Below are positions 32,586 to 40,403 of a stretch of DNA of 47,200 bases, one piece after another (position 1 is the first letter of the stretch; each line of letters opens with the position of its first letter). A program made the translations under genes and the position numbers. Below the pieces are notes generated by a model, which was given only the letters and a program-made list of their open reading frames with translations, did no database searches and was not told the origin of the DNA. Origin of the DNA: Oscillospiraceae bacterium (GTDB taxonomy: Bacteria > Bacillota > Clostridia > Oscillospirales > Ruminococcaceae); assembly GCA_017521825.1 (NCBI GenBank), contig JAFXBK010000021.1:1-47200 (forward strand), in the 5' to 3' direction.

Positions 32586-33245
32586 TTGGTAACTTATGAA
32601 ATGGTAAAAAATGACCCTGCGGTCAAAGTATATATTCAAAAAGCGGGCGATGCCCTTAAGGCAATCGGTTTTTCCGAACACAGCTTTGCCCACGTCTGCC
32701 TTGTTGCGGAAAAAGCCGCATACATAATGGAAACCCTTGGTTATTCCGAAAGGGAAGTGGAACTTGTTAAAATTGCCGGGTATCTTCACGATATCGGAAA
32801 CGTTGTTAACCGAAGCGACCATTCCCAAAGCGGCGCCATTATGGCTTTCCGAATCCTTGACAGAATGGGAATGGACCCGGCGGAAATTTCCGATATCGTT
32901 ATGGCGATTGGAAACCACGACGAAGGAACCGGAAAACCGATTAGCCCAATGGCAGCGGCGCTTATTATTGCGGATAAATCCGACGTTAGAAGAAGCCGCG
33001 TTCAGAATGACGACGAAGAAACCTTCGACGCCCACGATAAGGTAAACTATTCCGTTAAAAAAGCGGAACTTAAAATCAACGAAAACAAAACGCTTATAAA
33101 GCTCAAGCTTTCCGTAGATACCCGTTACGGTTCCGTTATGGATTATTTCAGAATTTTTATGGACAGAATGGTCCTTTGCAAAACCGCCGCGGAAAAACTT
33201 GGCCTTGAATTTAAACTTATGATAAACGAACAGCAGCTTGTATAA
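32586..33245 (+). CDS. HD-domain phosphohydrolase
   Basis: The 219-residue product has an HD metal site: EHSFAHVCLVAEKAAYI (first His), KIAGYLHDIGN (HD pair), AIGNHDEGTGKP and an Asp in IIADKSDVRRSRV. HD proteins of this size hydrolyse nucleotides or phosphoesters; the substrate is unknown. The TTG at 32586 has GAAGGTG eight bases upstream and is the best start; the possible upstream frame reads through the leader. It is single, transcribed away from the MerR gene, and ends at a strong terminator. Confidence 0.82.
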   Translation: MVTYEMVKNDPAVKVYIQKAGDALKAIGFSEHSFAHVCLVAEKAAYIMETLGYSEREVELVKIAGYLHDIGNVVNRSDHSQSGAIMAFRILDRMGMDPAEISDIVMAIGNHDEGTGKPISPMAAALIIADKSDVRRSRVQNDDEETFDAHDKVNYSVKKAELKINENKTLIKLKLSVDTRYGSVMDYFRIFMDRMVLCKTAAEKLGLEFKLMINEQQLV

Positions 33246-33279
33246 AAAATCCCTCCGGATTTCCGGAGGGATTTTTTTT
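33246..33279. terminator. Bidirectional terminator
   Basis: AATCCCTCCGGA pairs with TCCGGAGGGATT around TT, with an A-run before and a T-run after; convergent genes share it. Confidence 0.88.
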
Positions 33280-33541
33280 ACTTCTTTTTATTTGCTGAAA
33301 TAAATTCGATTATTGTACCAATAAACATTCCGATTCCGGCGCCAAGGGCCGCACCGATGCTTTCGCTTGCGGTTCCAATGGCGATTCCGACGGCAACGCC
33401 GAGTATCGGTCCTATGGAGGAAAAATCCCATTCATCTTCTCTGGATTTTTCGCGGTGTTTCTTATGAAAACCCAAGGCAAAGATAGCAAGAGAAAGACCG
33501 ATAAGGATAAAAGGAAGAGCGGATTTTATGAATTCACCCAT
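33278..33541 (-). CDS. Small glycine-rich membrane protein
   Basis: The 87-residue product has one N-terminal helix (ALPFILIGLSLAIFALGF), a charged loop (HKKHREKSREDEW) and a second hydrophobic part with regular glycines (GPILGVAVGIAIGTASESIGAALGAGIGMFIGTII), a glycine-zipper pattern that favours tight helix packing. No family is recognised. It starts seven bases after the DUF2812 gene, with its ribosome site (GGGAGTG) in that gap, so it is the third gene of the PadR operon. Confidence 0.7.
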   Translation of the reverse strand: MGEFIKSALPFILIGLSLAIFALGFHKKHREKSREDEWDFSSIGPILGVAVGIAIGTASESIGAALGAGIGMFIGTIIEFISANKKK

Positions 33542-33548
33542 CAGGTTT

Positions 33549-34088
33549 TCACTCCCTTATGGAGCGCTCTTTTTTAAGGGCGTTGATCTTCTTCTGGATT
33601 CTGTGAACTCCGAAAAAGACAAGTGCGGCGCAGGCAAGGTTGATGAAAGGAATCCAAAGTCCGCGGGGATAATTAATCGCGAAATTTACCATATTCATCA
33701 GGAAAATTCCGAGATTAAGCACCGCAATAGGAAGAAGGAGCTTTTTGATGAGGATGAGGTGGGACATCTTCGATTCAATATCGGAGAAAATCTCGAAAGG
33801 ACCTTCGGAGGTCTTTTTGCGGAAATAGACCCAGTTCATATAACTTGCGACCTGTTCTGCGCCGGTTTCTTCCATAAAACGTATATATTGTTCGCTTTCC
33901 GGGTGGCTGGGGTTATGTTCAAGAAGCTGGATTTTGTTTGTGTATTCGCCGGGTTCACATTCTTCAAAAGAATAGCGGCACCAGGAATAATCCACAAGCG
34001 CAAGACCTTTTGCGGACATTTCGTTGAGCCATTTTTCTTCTTTTTCAAATTCCCATGCCCAGAACATTTTTTTGATGATTTTTCTCAT
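33549..34088 (-). CDS. DUF2812 membrane protein
   Basis: The 179-residue product starts MRKIIKKMFWAWEFEKEEKWLNEMSAKGLALVDYSWCRYSFEECEPGEY, the typical DUF2812 domain (about residues 10-105), followed by two hydrophobic helices (112-135 and 141-160) and a basic tail. DUF2812 proteins usually sit next to PadR regulators in Bacillota; their role is unknown. The ATG overlaps the PadR stop by four bases. The pairing suggests that the membrane protein senses a condition that the regulator acts on, or is its main target. Confidence 0.85.
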   Translation of the reverse strand: MRKIIKKMFWAWEFEKEEKWLNEMSAKGLALVDYSWCRYSFEECEPGEYTNKIQLLEHNPSHPESEQYIRFMEETGAEQVASYMNWVYFRKKTSEGPFEIFSDIESKMSHLILIKKLLLPIAVLNLGIFLMNMVNFAINYPRGLWIPFINLACAALVFFGVHRIQKKINALKKERSIRE

Positions 34089-34402
34089 TTCTTCCAGCCT
34101 CCCGTAAGTTTTTCACCGTTTTCAACAAGTTCTTTAAGACGTTCGATTTCAGAAAGAACCGCCTTTTTTCCGCTTTCGGTTATTACATATTCCTTTTTTC
34201 TGTCGCCGGAATCTCCCGGAACGGAGGTTATCCAGCCTTTTTCAAGAAGTGTGTTTATGGCGCCGTAAAGAGTTCCCGCGGCAAGTTTTACCCTTCCGTT
34301 TGAAAGTTTTTCCGCGTTCTGCATGATTCCGTAGCCATGAAGCGGTTCGCTGAGCGAAAGCAAAATATAAAAAACCGCTTCGGTGAGAGCTATGTTTTCC
34401 AT
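34085..34402 (-). CDS. PadR-family transcriptional regulator
   Basis: The 105-residue product is a short PadR winged-helix repressor (LTEAVFYILLSLSEPLHGYGIMQNAEKLSNGRVKLAAGTLYGAINTLLEKGWI, then RKKEYVITESGKKAVLSEIERL). The ATG at 34402 follows AAAGGGG; an in-frame codon further up lies in the -35. The promoter is overlaid by palindromic CGATATA sites, so autorepression is very likely. It heads the operon with the DUF2812 protein and the glycine-rich protein. Confidence 0.9.
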   Translation of the reverse strand: MENIALTEAVFYILLSLSEPLHGYGIMQNAEKLSNGRVKLAAGTLYGAINTLLEKGWITSVPGDSGDRKKEYVITESGKKAVLSEIERLKELVENGEKLTGGWKK

Positions 34403-34417
34403 AAGTATATCCCCTTT

Positions 34418-34483
34418 CGATATATCTTTTGTCGTTATATCGGTTGACGATATAATTATATCGGGAAGCGATATATTTGTCAA
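34418..34483 (-). promoter_or_regulatory. Consensus promoter overlaid by clustered PadR-type operators
   Basis: On the minus strand TTGACA (34478-34483) and TATAAT (34455-34460) are 17 bp apart. A perfect 16-bp palindrome CGATATAATTATATCG (34448-34463) contains the -10. Further CGATATA half-sites lie at 34418, 34436 (inverted) and 34469, giving five in 60 bp. Confidence 0.82.
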
Positions 34484-34536
34484 TAGTTTTTTATAAAAAA
34501 ACCTCCGGATTTTGGGAGTACTTTGTAAAGAAGTAA

Positions 34537-34827
34537 TCCTTCTTTTTTAGAAGGGGTAATCATAACCGAGCTGAAAAAGTAAAATGAAAACCGCCGTCGG
34601 CCTGAACGATGGCGGTTCGGAATAGAAAACACCGTTCTTTCGGTGGTGCATTTTAGTCCCCTTTGATAAGGGGACAGCGTTTGCGGGAGCAAACTGCAGG
34701 GGATAGAAAAACTTTTCTTTCAGGTGCAACCCGGTTTCTTTTGGTTACAAAAGAAATGGGGTTGTATTTATTTAAAGAATCCCTCCGTCATCGCTTCACG
34801 ATGCCACCTCCCTTTGACAAGGGAGGC
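34537..34827 (-). repeat. About 290-bp dispersed element, copy B (inverted relative to copy A)
   Basis: Its reverse complement matches 24124-24413, including the GCCTCCCTTGTC start with its GGGAGG partner, CCCCTGCAGTTTGCTCCCGC, the GTCCCC/GGGGAC hairpin and the AACCGCC/GGCGGTT hairpin. It fills most of the 450-base gap between the PadR promoter and the glgP terminator. No gene is seen in it. Confidence 0.8.
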
Positions 34828-34884
34828 TTTTTCTGATTTATAGATTTTATGGTACATAATCCGATGTTTACAAAATCTTTGGAT

Positions 34885-34919
34885 AAAAAACAGAGGCATT
34901 TCTTTACGAAGTGCCTCTG
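34885..34919 (-). terminator. Terminator of glgP
   Basis: On the minus strand CAGAGGCACTTC pairs with GAAATGCCTCTG (one mismatch), followed by six Ts. Confidence 0.85.
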
Positions 34920-34941
34920 TTCCAAAGTTCTTTTGATTAAT

Positions 34942-37323
34942 TTACATATTCCAGATTCTGTCGCAGTATTCCTGAACGGTTCTGTCAACAAAGAAGGTGG
35001 GGGAACCGGCAACGTTCATAAGAGCCATGCGGTTCCAGGTTTCTTTATCGCGGAAAAGTTCCTGAGCTTTGCGCTGAATATCCATATAGCTTTCAAAGTC
35101 CGCTGCGGCCATATAGAAATCCTTGCCTTCGATAAGGTCCGCAAGGTCGGAGAAATCTTCGCCGGCAATTCCGTGGCGCATACGGTCAAGAGCGGCTTTA
35201 AGTTCGTCGTTCTTTTCGATGTATTCCATGGGGTTGTAACCCTTAAGGCGAAGCGCATCGACTTCGTCGGAAGTCATACCGAATTTAAGGAAGTTTTCTT
35301 CGCCGACTTCCCTAAGAATCTCAACGTTTGCGCCGTCAAGAGTTCCGAGGGTTACCGCGCCGGAAAGCATAAGTTTCATGTTGCCGGTGCCGGAAGCTTC
35401 GGTTCCCGCAAGGGAAATCTGTTCGGAGATATCCGCCGCAGGCATAAGAAGTTCGGAAGTGGTTACGCTGTAGTTTTCAAGGAAGCAGAGCTTAAGGGTA
35501 TCTTTAAGAGCACTTTCGGAAAGTTCTTTTCCAATGCACCAGATAAGGCGGATAATGCGTTTTGCAACGTAGTAACCGGGTGCGGCTTTTGCACCGAAGA
35601 TAAAGGTTTTCGGGTCGATATCCGCGTTGGGGTTTGCTTCGATTTCGTTGAGAAGAGAAATTATGCGAAGCGCATTAAGGTGCTGGCGTTTGTATTCATG
35701 AAGGCGCTTTGCCTGAACGTCGAAAAGGGAGTTGGGGTCAAGGCTGTTTCCCATAACGTCGCGGTTTTCTTTGGCAAAAATTTCTTTTCTCTTAAGTTTA
35801 ACTTTTCCGAATTCTTCAAGGCAGGTGGGGTCGTCGGCATGTTTAACAAGGTTGTGCATCTTGTTATATTTTTTCTCAAAATCCCTTGCGCCGTATTTTT
35901 TAACAAATCTGGTGAGCTCGGGGTTTGCGGCGCAAAGCCATCTTCTTGCGGCAATACCGTTGGTAACGCTGGTAAAACGTTCCGGGAATGCGCGGTAAAG
36001 GTCGCCGAAAACGCTGTTTTCCATAACGGTAAGGTGATGTTCGGAAACACCGTTGGTGCTGTGGGTTGCAAAAACGCAAAGGTTTGCCATGCGGATTTCG
36101 CCGTTTTCAACAATGGCCATGCGGCTGATTTCCTCGTTGCTGAAGCCTTTTTCGCGAAGAGTTATGCGAAGGCGGCGGTCGAATTCACAGATGATTCCGA
36201 AAACGCGAGGAAGAAGATAACGGAACATTCCCGCGTCCCAACGCTCAAGAGCTTCCGGAAGAACGGTGTGGTTGGTATAGCTGAAAAGATTAAAGCAGAT
36301 TTCGGCGGATTTTTCCCAACTGTAGCCGCATTCATCAAGAAGAATACGCATAAGTTCAGGAATTGCCATGGTCGGGTGGGTATCGTTGATGTGGATAGCC
36401 GCTTTTTCCGCAAGGTTTTCGAGAGTTCCGTAAACCGCAAGGTGGCGGCGAACAATATCCGCAATGGAGGAACAAACCAGGAAATACTGCTGTTTAAGGC
36501 GGAGTTTTTTACCGTCCGGGTGGTTGTCGTTGGGGTAAAGGATGGAGCTGATGGCCTTTGCCTCGGAGTTTTTTCTCATGGCTTCCGCATAAAGACCGCG
36601 GTTAAAAAGTTCCATATCGATTCCGGAAGTTTCCGCCTGCCAAAGGCGAAGGCGGGAAACGTCTTCGGATTCGAAGCCGGGAACGTACATATCGTAAGGA
36701 ACGGCAAGAACGCTGTCGTAATTTTTATGGAGAATCTGGTGGTAACCGTCGTGCCAGGATTCTTCAATTTCGCCGCCGAAGCGAACTTCAACAGCGTGTT
36801 CGCGTTTTTCCGCAAGCCATGCTTTTCCGCCGGGAAGCCAATCGTCCGGTTTTTCGGTCTGCCAGCCCTCGGTAAGCTTCTGGCGGAAGATGCCGAATTC
36901 GTAGCAGATGGAATAACCCATGGCGGGTTTTTCGATGGTTGCAAGACCATCAAGGAAGCATGCGGCAAGCCTTCCAAGGCCGCCGTTGCCAAGGCCGGCG
37001 TCCGGTTCTTCGGCGTAAACAAGTTCCGGGTCAGCGCCGAAGGATTTTATTGCCTTTTCAAAATCCTTGGTCATTCCAAGGTTATGAAGGTTGTTGCGAA
37101 GGCTTCTGCCCATAAGAAATTCCATGGACATATAGTAAATGCGCTTTTCGCCGCGGGAAGAATGTTTTGCGGCGGAAGAAGCATATTTTTCCGCAAGAAT
37201 TCCGCGGAGGGTTTCTGCGGCGGCATCATAAATATGGGAATAATCCGCCTCTTCCGGTTTTTCGCCGTAGGCGGTGTTAATGGATTCGGTGATTTTGGAT
37301 TTCCAAAAATCTACACCTTGCAT
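34942..37323 (-). CDS. glgP: Glycogen/starch phosphorylase
   Basis: The 793-residue enzyme releases glucose 1-phosphate from alpha-1,4-glucans. Characteristic segments are YYMSMEFLMGRSLRNNLHNLG, GLGNGGLGRLAACFLDG, HINDTHPTMAIPELMR, VQAKRLHEYKRQHLNAL and the PLP lysine region EASGTGNMKLMLSGAVTLGTLDGANVEI. The start at 37323 has AAGGAGG about eight bases upstream; a longer frame runs into the promoter. No other glycogen genes are adjacent. A LacI/CcpA-type operator upstream suggests carbon-source control. Confidence 0.96.
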   Translation of the reverse strand: MQGVDFWKSKITESINTAYGEKPEEADYSHIYDAAAETLRGILAEKYASSAAKHSSRGEKRIYYMSMEFLMGRSLRNNLHNLGMTKDFEKAIKSFGADPELVYAEEPDAGLGNGGLGRLAACFLDGLATIEKPAMGYSICYEFGIFRQKLTEGWQTEKPDDWLPGGKAWLAEKREHAVEVRFGGEIEESWHDGYHQILHKNYDSVLAVPYDMYVPGFESEDVSRLRLWQAETSGIDMELFNRGLYAEAMRKNSEAKAISSILYPNDNHPDGKKLRLKQQYFLVCSSIADIVRRHLAVYGTLENLAEKAAIHINDTHPTMAIPELMRILLDECGYSWEKSAEICFNLFSYTNHTVLPEALERWDAGMFRYLLPRVFGIICEFDRRLRITLREKGFSNEEISRMAIVENGEIRMANLCVFATHSTNGVSEHHLTVMENSVFGDLYRAFPERFTSVTNGIAARRWLCAANPELTRFVKKYGARDFEKKYNKMHNLVKHADDPTCLEEFGKVKLKRKEIFAKENRDVMGNSLDPNSLFDVQAKRLHEYKRQHLNALRIISLLNEIEANPNADIDPKTFIFGAKAAPGYYVAKRIIRLIWCIGKELSESALKDTLKLCFLENYSVTTSELLMPAADISEQISLAGTEASGTGNMKLMLSGAVTLGTLDGANVEILREVGEENFLKFGMTSDEVDALRLKGYNPMEYIEKNDELKAALDRMRHGIAGEDFSDLADLIEGKDFYMAAADFESYMDIQRKAQELFRDKETWNRMALMNVAGSPTFFVDRTVQEYCDRIWNM

Positions 37324-37365
37324 ATGGTTAATCCTCCTTATCGGGGTGCATTTTACAACCATTAT

Positions 37366-37394
37366 ATTTTACACAAAAAGCCATTGATAGTCAA
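37366..37394 (-). promoter_or_regulatory. Promoter of glgP
   Basis: On the minus strand TTGACT (37389-37394) and TAAAAT (37366-37371) are 17 bp apart. Confidence 0.65.
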
Positions 37395-37421
37395 TCGTAT
37401 TATATTATTAACAGTTAATGC

Positions 37422-37433
37422 GGAAACGTTTCC
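37422..37433. promoter_or_regulatory. LacI/CcpA-type operator upstream of glgP
   Basis: The perfect palindrome GGAAACGTTTCC, with the central CG typical of LacI-family and catabolite (cre) sites, lies about 28 bp upstream of the glgP -35. That position suits activation or looping better than simple blocking. Confidence 0.65.
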
Positions 37434-37583
37434 ATTTGTTTGAAATTTATTATAAAACAACAAAAAAACCTTTTGGATTTGGGCTGTTTTAACAAGACTC
37501 CAAAAGGTATCGTGGAAGGGGAAACATTGGTTAAAGTACAAAATGCACAAAAAGTGAAGTAAAAGTTTGGCAATAAAGCGGAA

Positions 37584-37632
37584 AAGGCTCCCTTGTGTAA
37601 AGGGAGCTGTCACCGAAGGTGACTGAGGGATT
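37584..37632 (+). repeat. Short hairpin repeat, forward member of an inverted pair
   Basis: AAGGCTCCCTTGTG, then AAAGGGAGC and an inner GTCACC/GGTGAC hairpin, ending TGAGGGATT. With the unit at 37672-37725 in the other orientation it frames about 40 bases, a MITE-like layout. The gap 37440-37730 otherwise holds nothing recognisable. Confidence 0.65.
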
Positions 37633-37671
37633 GTAACTCTGTCCATTTTAAAAAGGGCAGAGGTTTCGCAA

Positions 37672-37725
37672 AGAATCCCCCCGCCACTTCGTGGCCCTCC
37701 CCCCTTTAGGCAAGGAGGGCTTTTT
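37672..37725 (-). repeat. Short hairpin repeat, reverse member of an inverted pair
   Basis: AGAATCCCCCCGCCACTTCG, GTGGCCCTCCC and AGGAGGGC mirror the unit at 37584. Similar modules form the GGGAGGC end of the larger elements at 24124 and 34827. Confidence 0.65.
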
Positions 37726-37729
37726 AACG

Positions 37730-37754
37730 AAAAAAGGGCGGAAATTCCGCCCCA
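37730..37754 (-). terminator. Terminator of the second sigma operon
   Basis: On the minus strand GGGCGGAA pairs with TTCCGCCC, followed by six Ts, just beyond the DUF4367 gene. Confidence 0.8.
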
Positions 37755-37760
37755 TCTGTT

Positions 37761-39650
37761 TTAGTTTATCGGTCTGATGTGTTGCGCAATTTTAACGGCA
37801 TCATAAAGTGAGATCATGCCTTCAACGGAAAAATACGTGTCGCCAACGGACCAGACAACGGATGAGAAGCCTTTTTCGTGAACAAAAAGAGCCTCGCTGT
37901 TTCCAATAAATCCTTTTGTGTCAATTTCGGCATCTTCGGTGTCGATTCTTGCATAAGAAAGGTTTTTGGTCTGGGTAAAATAAAAATAACTGTTTTCGAA
38001 AGTATATGTTGCAAGTTTTACGTTTTCACCTTTTTGCATATCGGAAAAAACAAAACCTTCCGGAACAAAGGTTGGCGCAAAAGCACCTTCCCAATCATAA
38101 TTTTCCGGGTCGAAAAAGGGATATTCTTTAGGAACTTTGTTTTCTCCGGTAAATTTCATGCCTTCAGCAACCTTTAAAAGTTCCTTTTCGTCAACTTCGC
38201 CGGTAAGCCAAAGCAAAGTTTTGCCTTCGTTCCAGGAAATTGAGCAGTTGTTGTCTTTGACCACGTAAAGACCGGAGCTGTTGTTGATTTTTATTTCTTT
38301 GGAAATATCCGCGTTTTCAGTATCAACACTTATGGTTGCGGAACCTGTTATCTGATAAATTACAAAAGATTCGCCGCCTTTGGAATAGGTTATTGCGCAT
38401 GTGTCATTTAAATAATCTTTTGAGGTGATTTCAAAATCTTCCGGAATATAGGTCGGTGCGTAAGCGCCGTTCCAATAAAAAACGTCCTCGTCAATAAATT
38501 CGGATTCTTCGGCGGGTTCTTCGGTTGCAGTTTTGCCAATGGGTTTAATGCCTTCGGCAACTTTGATGATTTCTTCTGTAGGTGCGGTGCCGATTACTTC
38601 AAAAAGAAAGTCTTCGTTACTCCAAGCTATGATTGTTACGTTGTTTTTAACAACAAACAGACCTACACTTTCACCAATTTGTATTTCTTTTGTGATGTCA
38701 GCATTTTCGGTATCGATTTTTTCAACAGTTGCATCAGTAGCCTGAGAGAAAATTATCTCGTTGTTTTTGTCGGAATAGGTAATTATCCTTTCAGTTTCAA
38801 TGTCGATATACTCTTTCAGATAATAAGTTTCCGGAACATAAGTCATTCCATAGGCATTTTCCCAAGTATAAATTTCCGGGTCGATAAAAGTATATTCTCC
38901 TTCTGGTTCTTCAGTTTTAAAATAACCAATAGGTTTAAGGCTTTCGGCGATTTTGATGATTTCTTCGGTGGGGGCGGTGCCGCTGACCTGTATCAAAATA
39001 TCTTCAATGCTACAAGTAACGCATGACCAATCGTCTTTTACAACAAGAAAACCTTTGGTTTCACCGATTTGGATTTCCTTTGTTATATCCGCATTTTCAG
39101 TGTCTATTTGTCCTGTACTGTTACGCGCCTGAATAAAATTAATGAAGTCTTCGCCGAAAACATAATCTACGGTTTGCTGTGAGGAAGTACAGCTGAAATT
39201 GCTCAGTTCAAACCCCTCCGGCATATAAGTTGGCGCATAGGCATCATCCCACGTATAAATTTCCGGGTCAATAAAACCGGTGCTGTTTCCAATGCTGACT
39301 TCCGTATATCTGTCTGTCTTTCTTAAAACAAGGTGATAAATCGCTTCCGCAACGGCTTCGCGCGCTTCTGCCGAAGCAACAACTACCGAAGAAAGGGAAA
39401 CAACAGCCACAAAAACAATCATTGCCGCAAAGGTGATAAGCTTTTTGGAAACTTTCCAGAAAACCGAAAGGTTCTCGCGGCGTTCGGTTTTCGAATAGAT
39501 TTTTTCGATGTTTTTCGGGTCGGCGGGTTCTTCGTTTTTAATTTCGGAAAGGATTTTTTCACTTTCCTCCGCCGCATAAAGCGCCATAACTTTTGTAAAA
39601 AGAAGGTCTTCATATTTTTCCGCAATTGCTTTTTCGGAAAGATTATACAT
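37761..39650 (-). CDS. Membrane protein with four tandem DUF4367-like domains, probable anti-sigma partner
   Basis: The 629-residue product has a cytoplasmic N-terminus (1-70), one membrane helix (about 71-94) and an outer region of four repeats of about 118 residues: 126-243, 255-372, 385-502 and 512-629. Each starts FIDPEIYTW-like, then AYAPTYMPEGFE and a D-TENADITKEI block, and ends with an amphipathic helix (EEIIKIAESLKPIG). DUF4367 is usually present once in such proteins. The gene follows the sigma-factor gene by one base, with AGGAGG in that gene's end. It would hold the sigma factor at the membrane and sense something outside; the ligand is unknown. Confidence 0.82.
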   Translation of the reverse strand: MYNLSEKAIAEKYEDLLFTKVMALYAAEESEKILSEIKNEEPADPKNIEKIYSKTERRENLSVFWKVSKKLITFAAMIVFVAVVSLSSVVVASAEAREAVAEAIYHLVLRKTDRYTEVSIGNSTGFIDPEIYTWDDAYAPTYMPEGFELSNFSCTSSQQTVDYVFGEDFINFIQARNSTGQIDTENADITKEIQIGETKGFLVVKDDWSCVTCSIEDILIQVSGTAPTEEIIKIAESLKPIGYFKTEEPEGEYTFIDPEIYTWENAYGMTYVPETYYLKEYIDIETERIITYSDKNNEIIFSQATDATVEKIDTENADITKEIQIGESVGLFVVKNNVTIIAWSNEDFLFEVIGTAPTEEIIKVAEGIKPIGKTATEEPAEESEFIDEDVFYWNGAYAPTYIPEDFEITSKDYLNDTCAITYSKGGESFVIYQITGSATISVDTENADISKEIKINNSSGLYVVKDNNCSISWNEGKTLLWLTGEVDEKELLKVAEGMKFTGENKVPKEYPFFDPENYDWEGAFAPTFVPEGFVFSDMQKGENVKLATYTFENSYFYFTQTKNLSYARIDTEDAEIDTKGFIGNSEALFVHEKGFSSVVWSVGDTYFSVEGMISLYDAVKIAQHIRPIN

Positions 39651-39651
39651 A

Positions 39652-40200
39652 TCATTTGCCCTCCTTCATAACGGAATATGCCTTTCTTCGTGCTCTTGCA
39701 AGGCAGGAACGTACTGCGCTTTCGGAAATTCCGAATCTTTCGCCGATTTCAAAATCCGAAAGACCGAGTATGTATTTGAATTCGAGAATGTTTTTATATT
39801 TTTCCGGAATTTTATCAAGCGCGGCGCGAAGTTCCGCAACCGCCTCGGCCTTAAGATAAAGTTCCTCCGGAATTGCGTTTTCGTCTTTTAAAAGTTCAAC
39901 TTCCTCGCTGTCGAATTCGGAAAAATTCCAGCGGCTTTGCTTTTTGTTCCGGATATATGCGCTGAATTTTACCGCGGAAAAAAGATATGCGGGAAGTTTT
40001 TTCCTTTCAACAGCTATAACGGAATCAACGCGTTTTATAAGGTCGGCAAAAACTTCCTGAACAAGTTCCTCTGCATCTTCGTTGTTATCAAGCAGCGAAA
40101 GAGCTTTTTTAAGCATGGTGGAATAATATTTTTTATAAATCTCCGTAATAAATTCCCGCTGAAAATCATTTTCGATTGCGGAAATCATCATTGTTATCAT
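39652..40200 (-). CDS. Sigma-70 family RNA polymerase sigma factor (ECF-like)
   Basis: The 182-residue product has region 2 (YYSTMLKKALSLLDNNEDAEELVQEVFADLIKRVDSV) and region 4 (GLSDFEIGERFGISESAVRSCLARARRKAYSVM). It starts ITMMISAIENDFQREF after AAGGAAGTGG. It is a different paralogue from the one at 16815. The next gene downstream encodes a membrane-tethered protein with DUF4367 repeats, so the two form a transmembrane signalling pair. Confidence 0.88.
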   Translation of the reverse strand: MITMMISAIENDFQREFITEIYKKYYSTMLKKALSLLDNNEDAEELVQEVFADLIKRVDSVIAVERKKLPAYLFSAVKFSAYIRNKKQSRWNFSEFDSEEVELLKDENAIPEELYLKAEAVAELRAALDKIPEKYKNILEFKYILGLSDFEIGERFGISESAVRSCLARARRKAYSVMKEGK

Positions 40201-40225
40201 AAAAAACCACTTCCTTTATGTTTCA

Positions 40226-40253
40226 ATCATATCACATATTTTTATGTCTTCAA
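40226..40253 (-). promoter_or_regulatory. Promoter of the second sigma-factor operon
   Basis: On the minus strand TTGAAG (40248-40253) and TATGAT (40226-40231) are 16 bp apart; TG at the end of the spacer gives an extended -10. The spacer contains an ACATA/TATGT inverted repeat. Confidence 0.5.
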
Positions 40254-40294
40254 TATATCAGTGTGATTTATGCGGAAAATGTTGCGGAAAAAAT

Positions 40295-40323
40295 AAAAAA
40301 GGGCGGAATTTCCGCCCTTTTTA
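40295..40323. terminator. Terminator between thrS and the sigma-factor gene
   Basis: GGGCGGAA pairs with TTCCGCCC between an A-run and a T-run. It can serve thrS on the minus strand. Confidence 0.8.
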
Positions 40324-40345
40324 AAATTTGATGTATTAAAAAACA

Positions 40346-40400
40346 CCTCATCCGCCGCGGCTTACGCCATGCGGCACCTTCCCCTCAAGGGGAAGGCAAT
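40346..40400 (-). repeat. Short hairpin repeat after thrS
   Basis: CACCTCATCCG, a GCGGC/GCCATGC hairpin, then CACCTTCCCC and GGGGAAGGC. It has the same layout as the repeats at 24066, 37584 and 37672 with different stem sequence. Confidence 0.6.
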
Positions 40401-40403
40401 TTT

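Noticed and set aside
34480-34729. Short minus-strand frames in the element at 34537-34827
   Set aside because: No ribosome site, arginine/serine-rich translation of hairpins, and not preserved in copy A.
34849-37443. 864-codon plus-strand frame opposite glgP
   Set aside because: Its composition is Phe/Gly/Lys-rich without any domain, and glgP on the other strand is certain.
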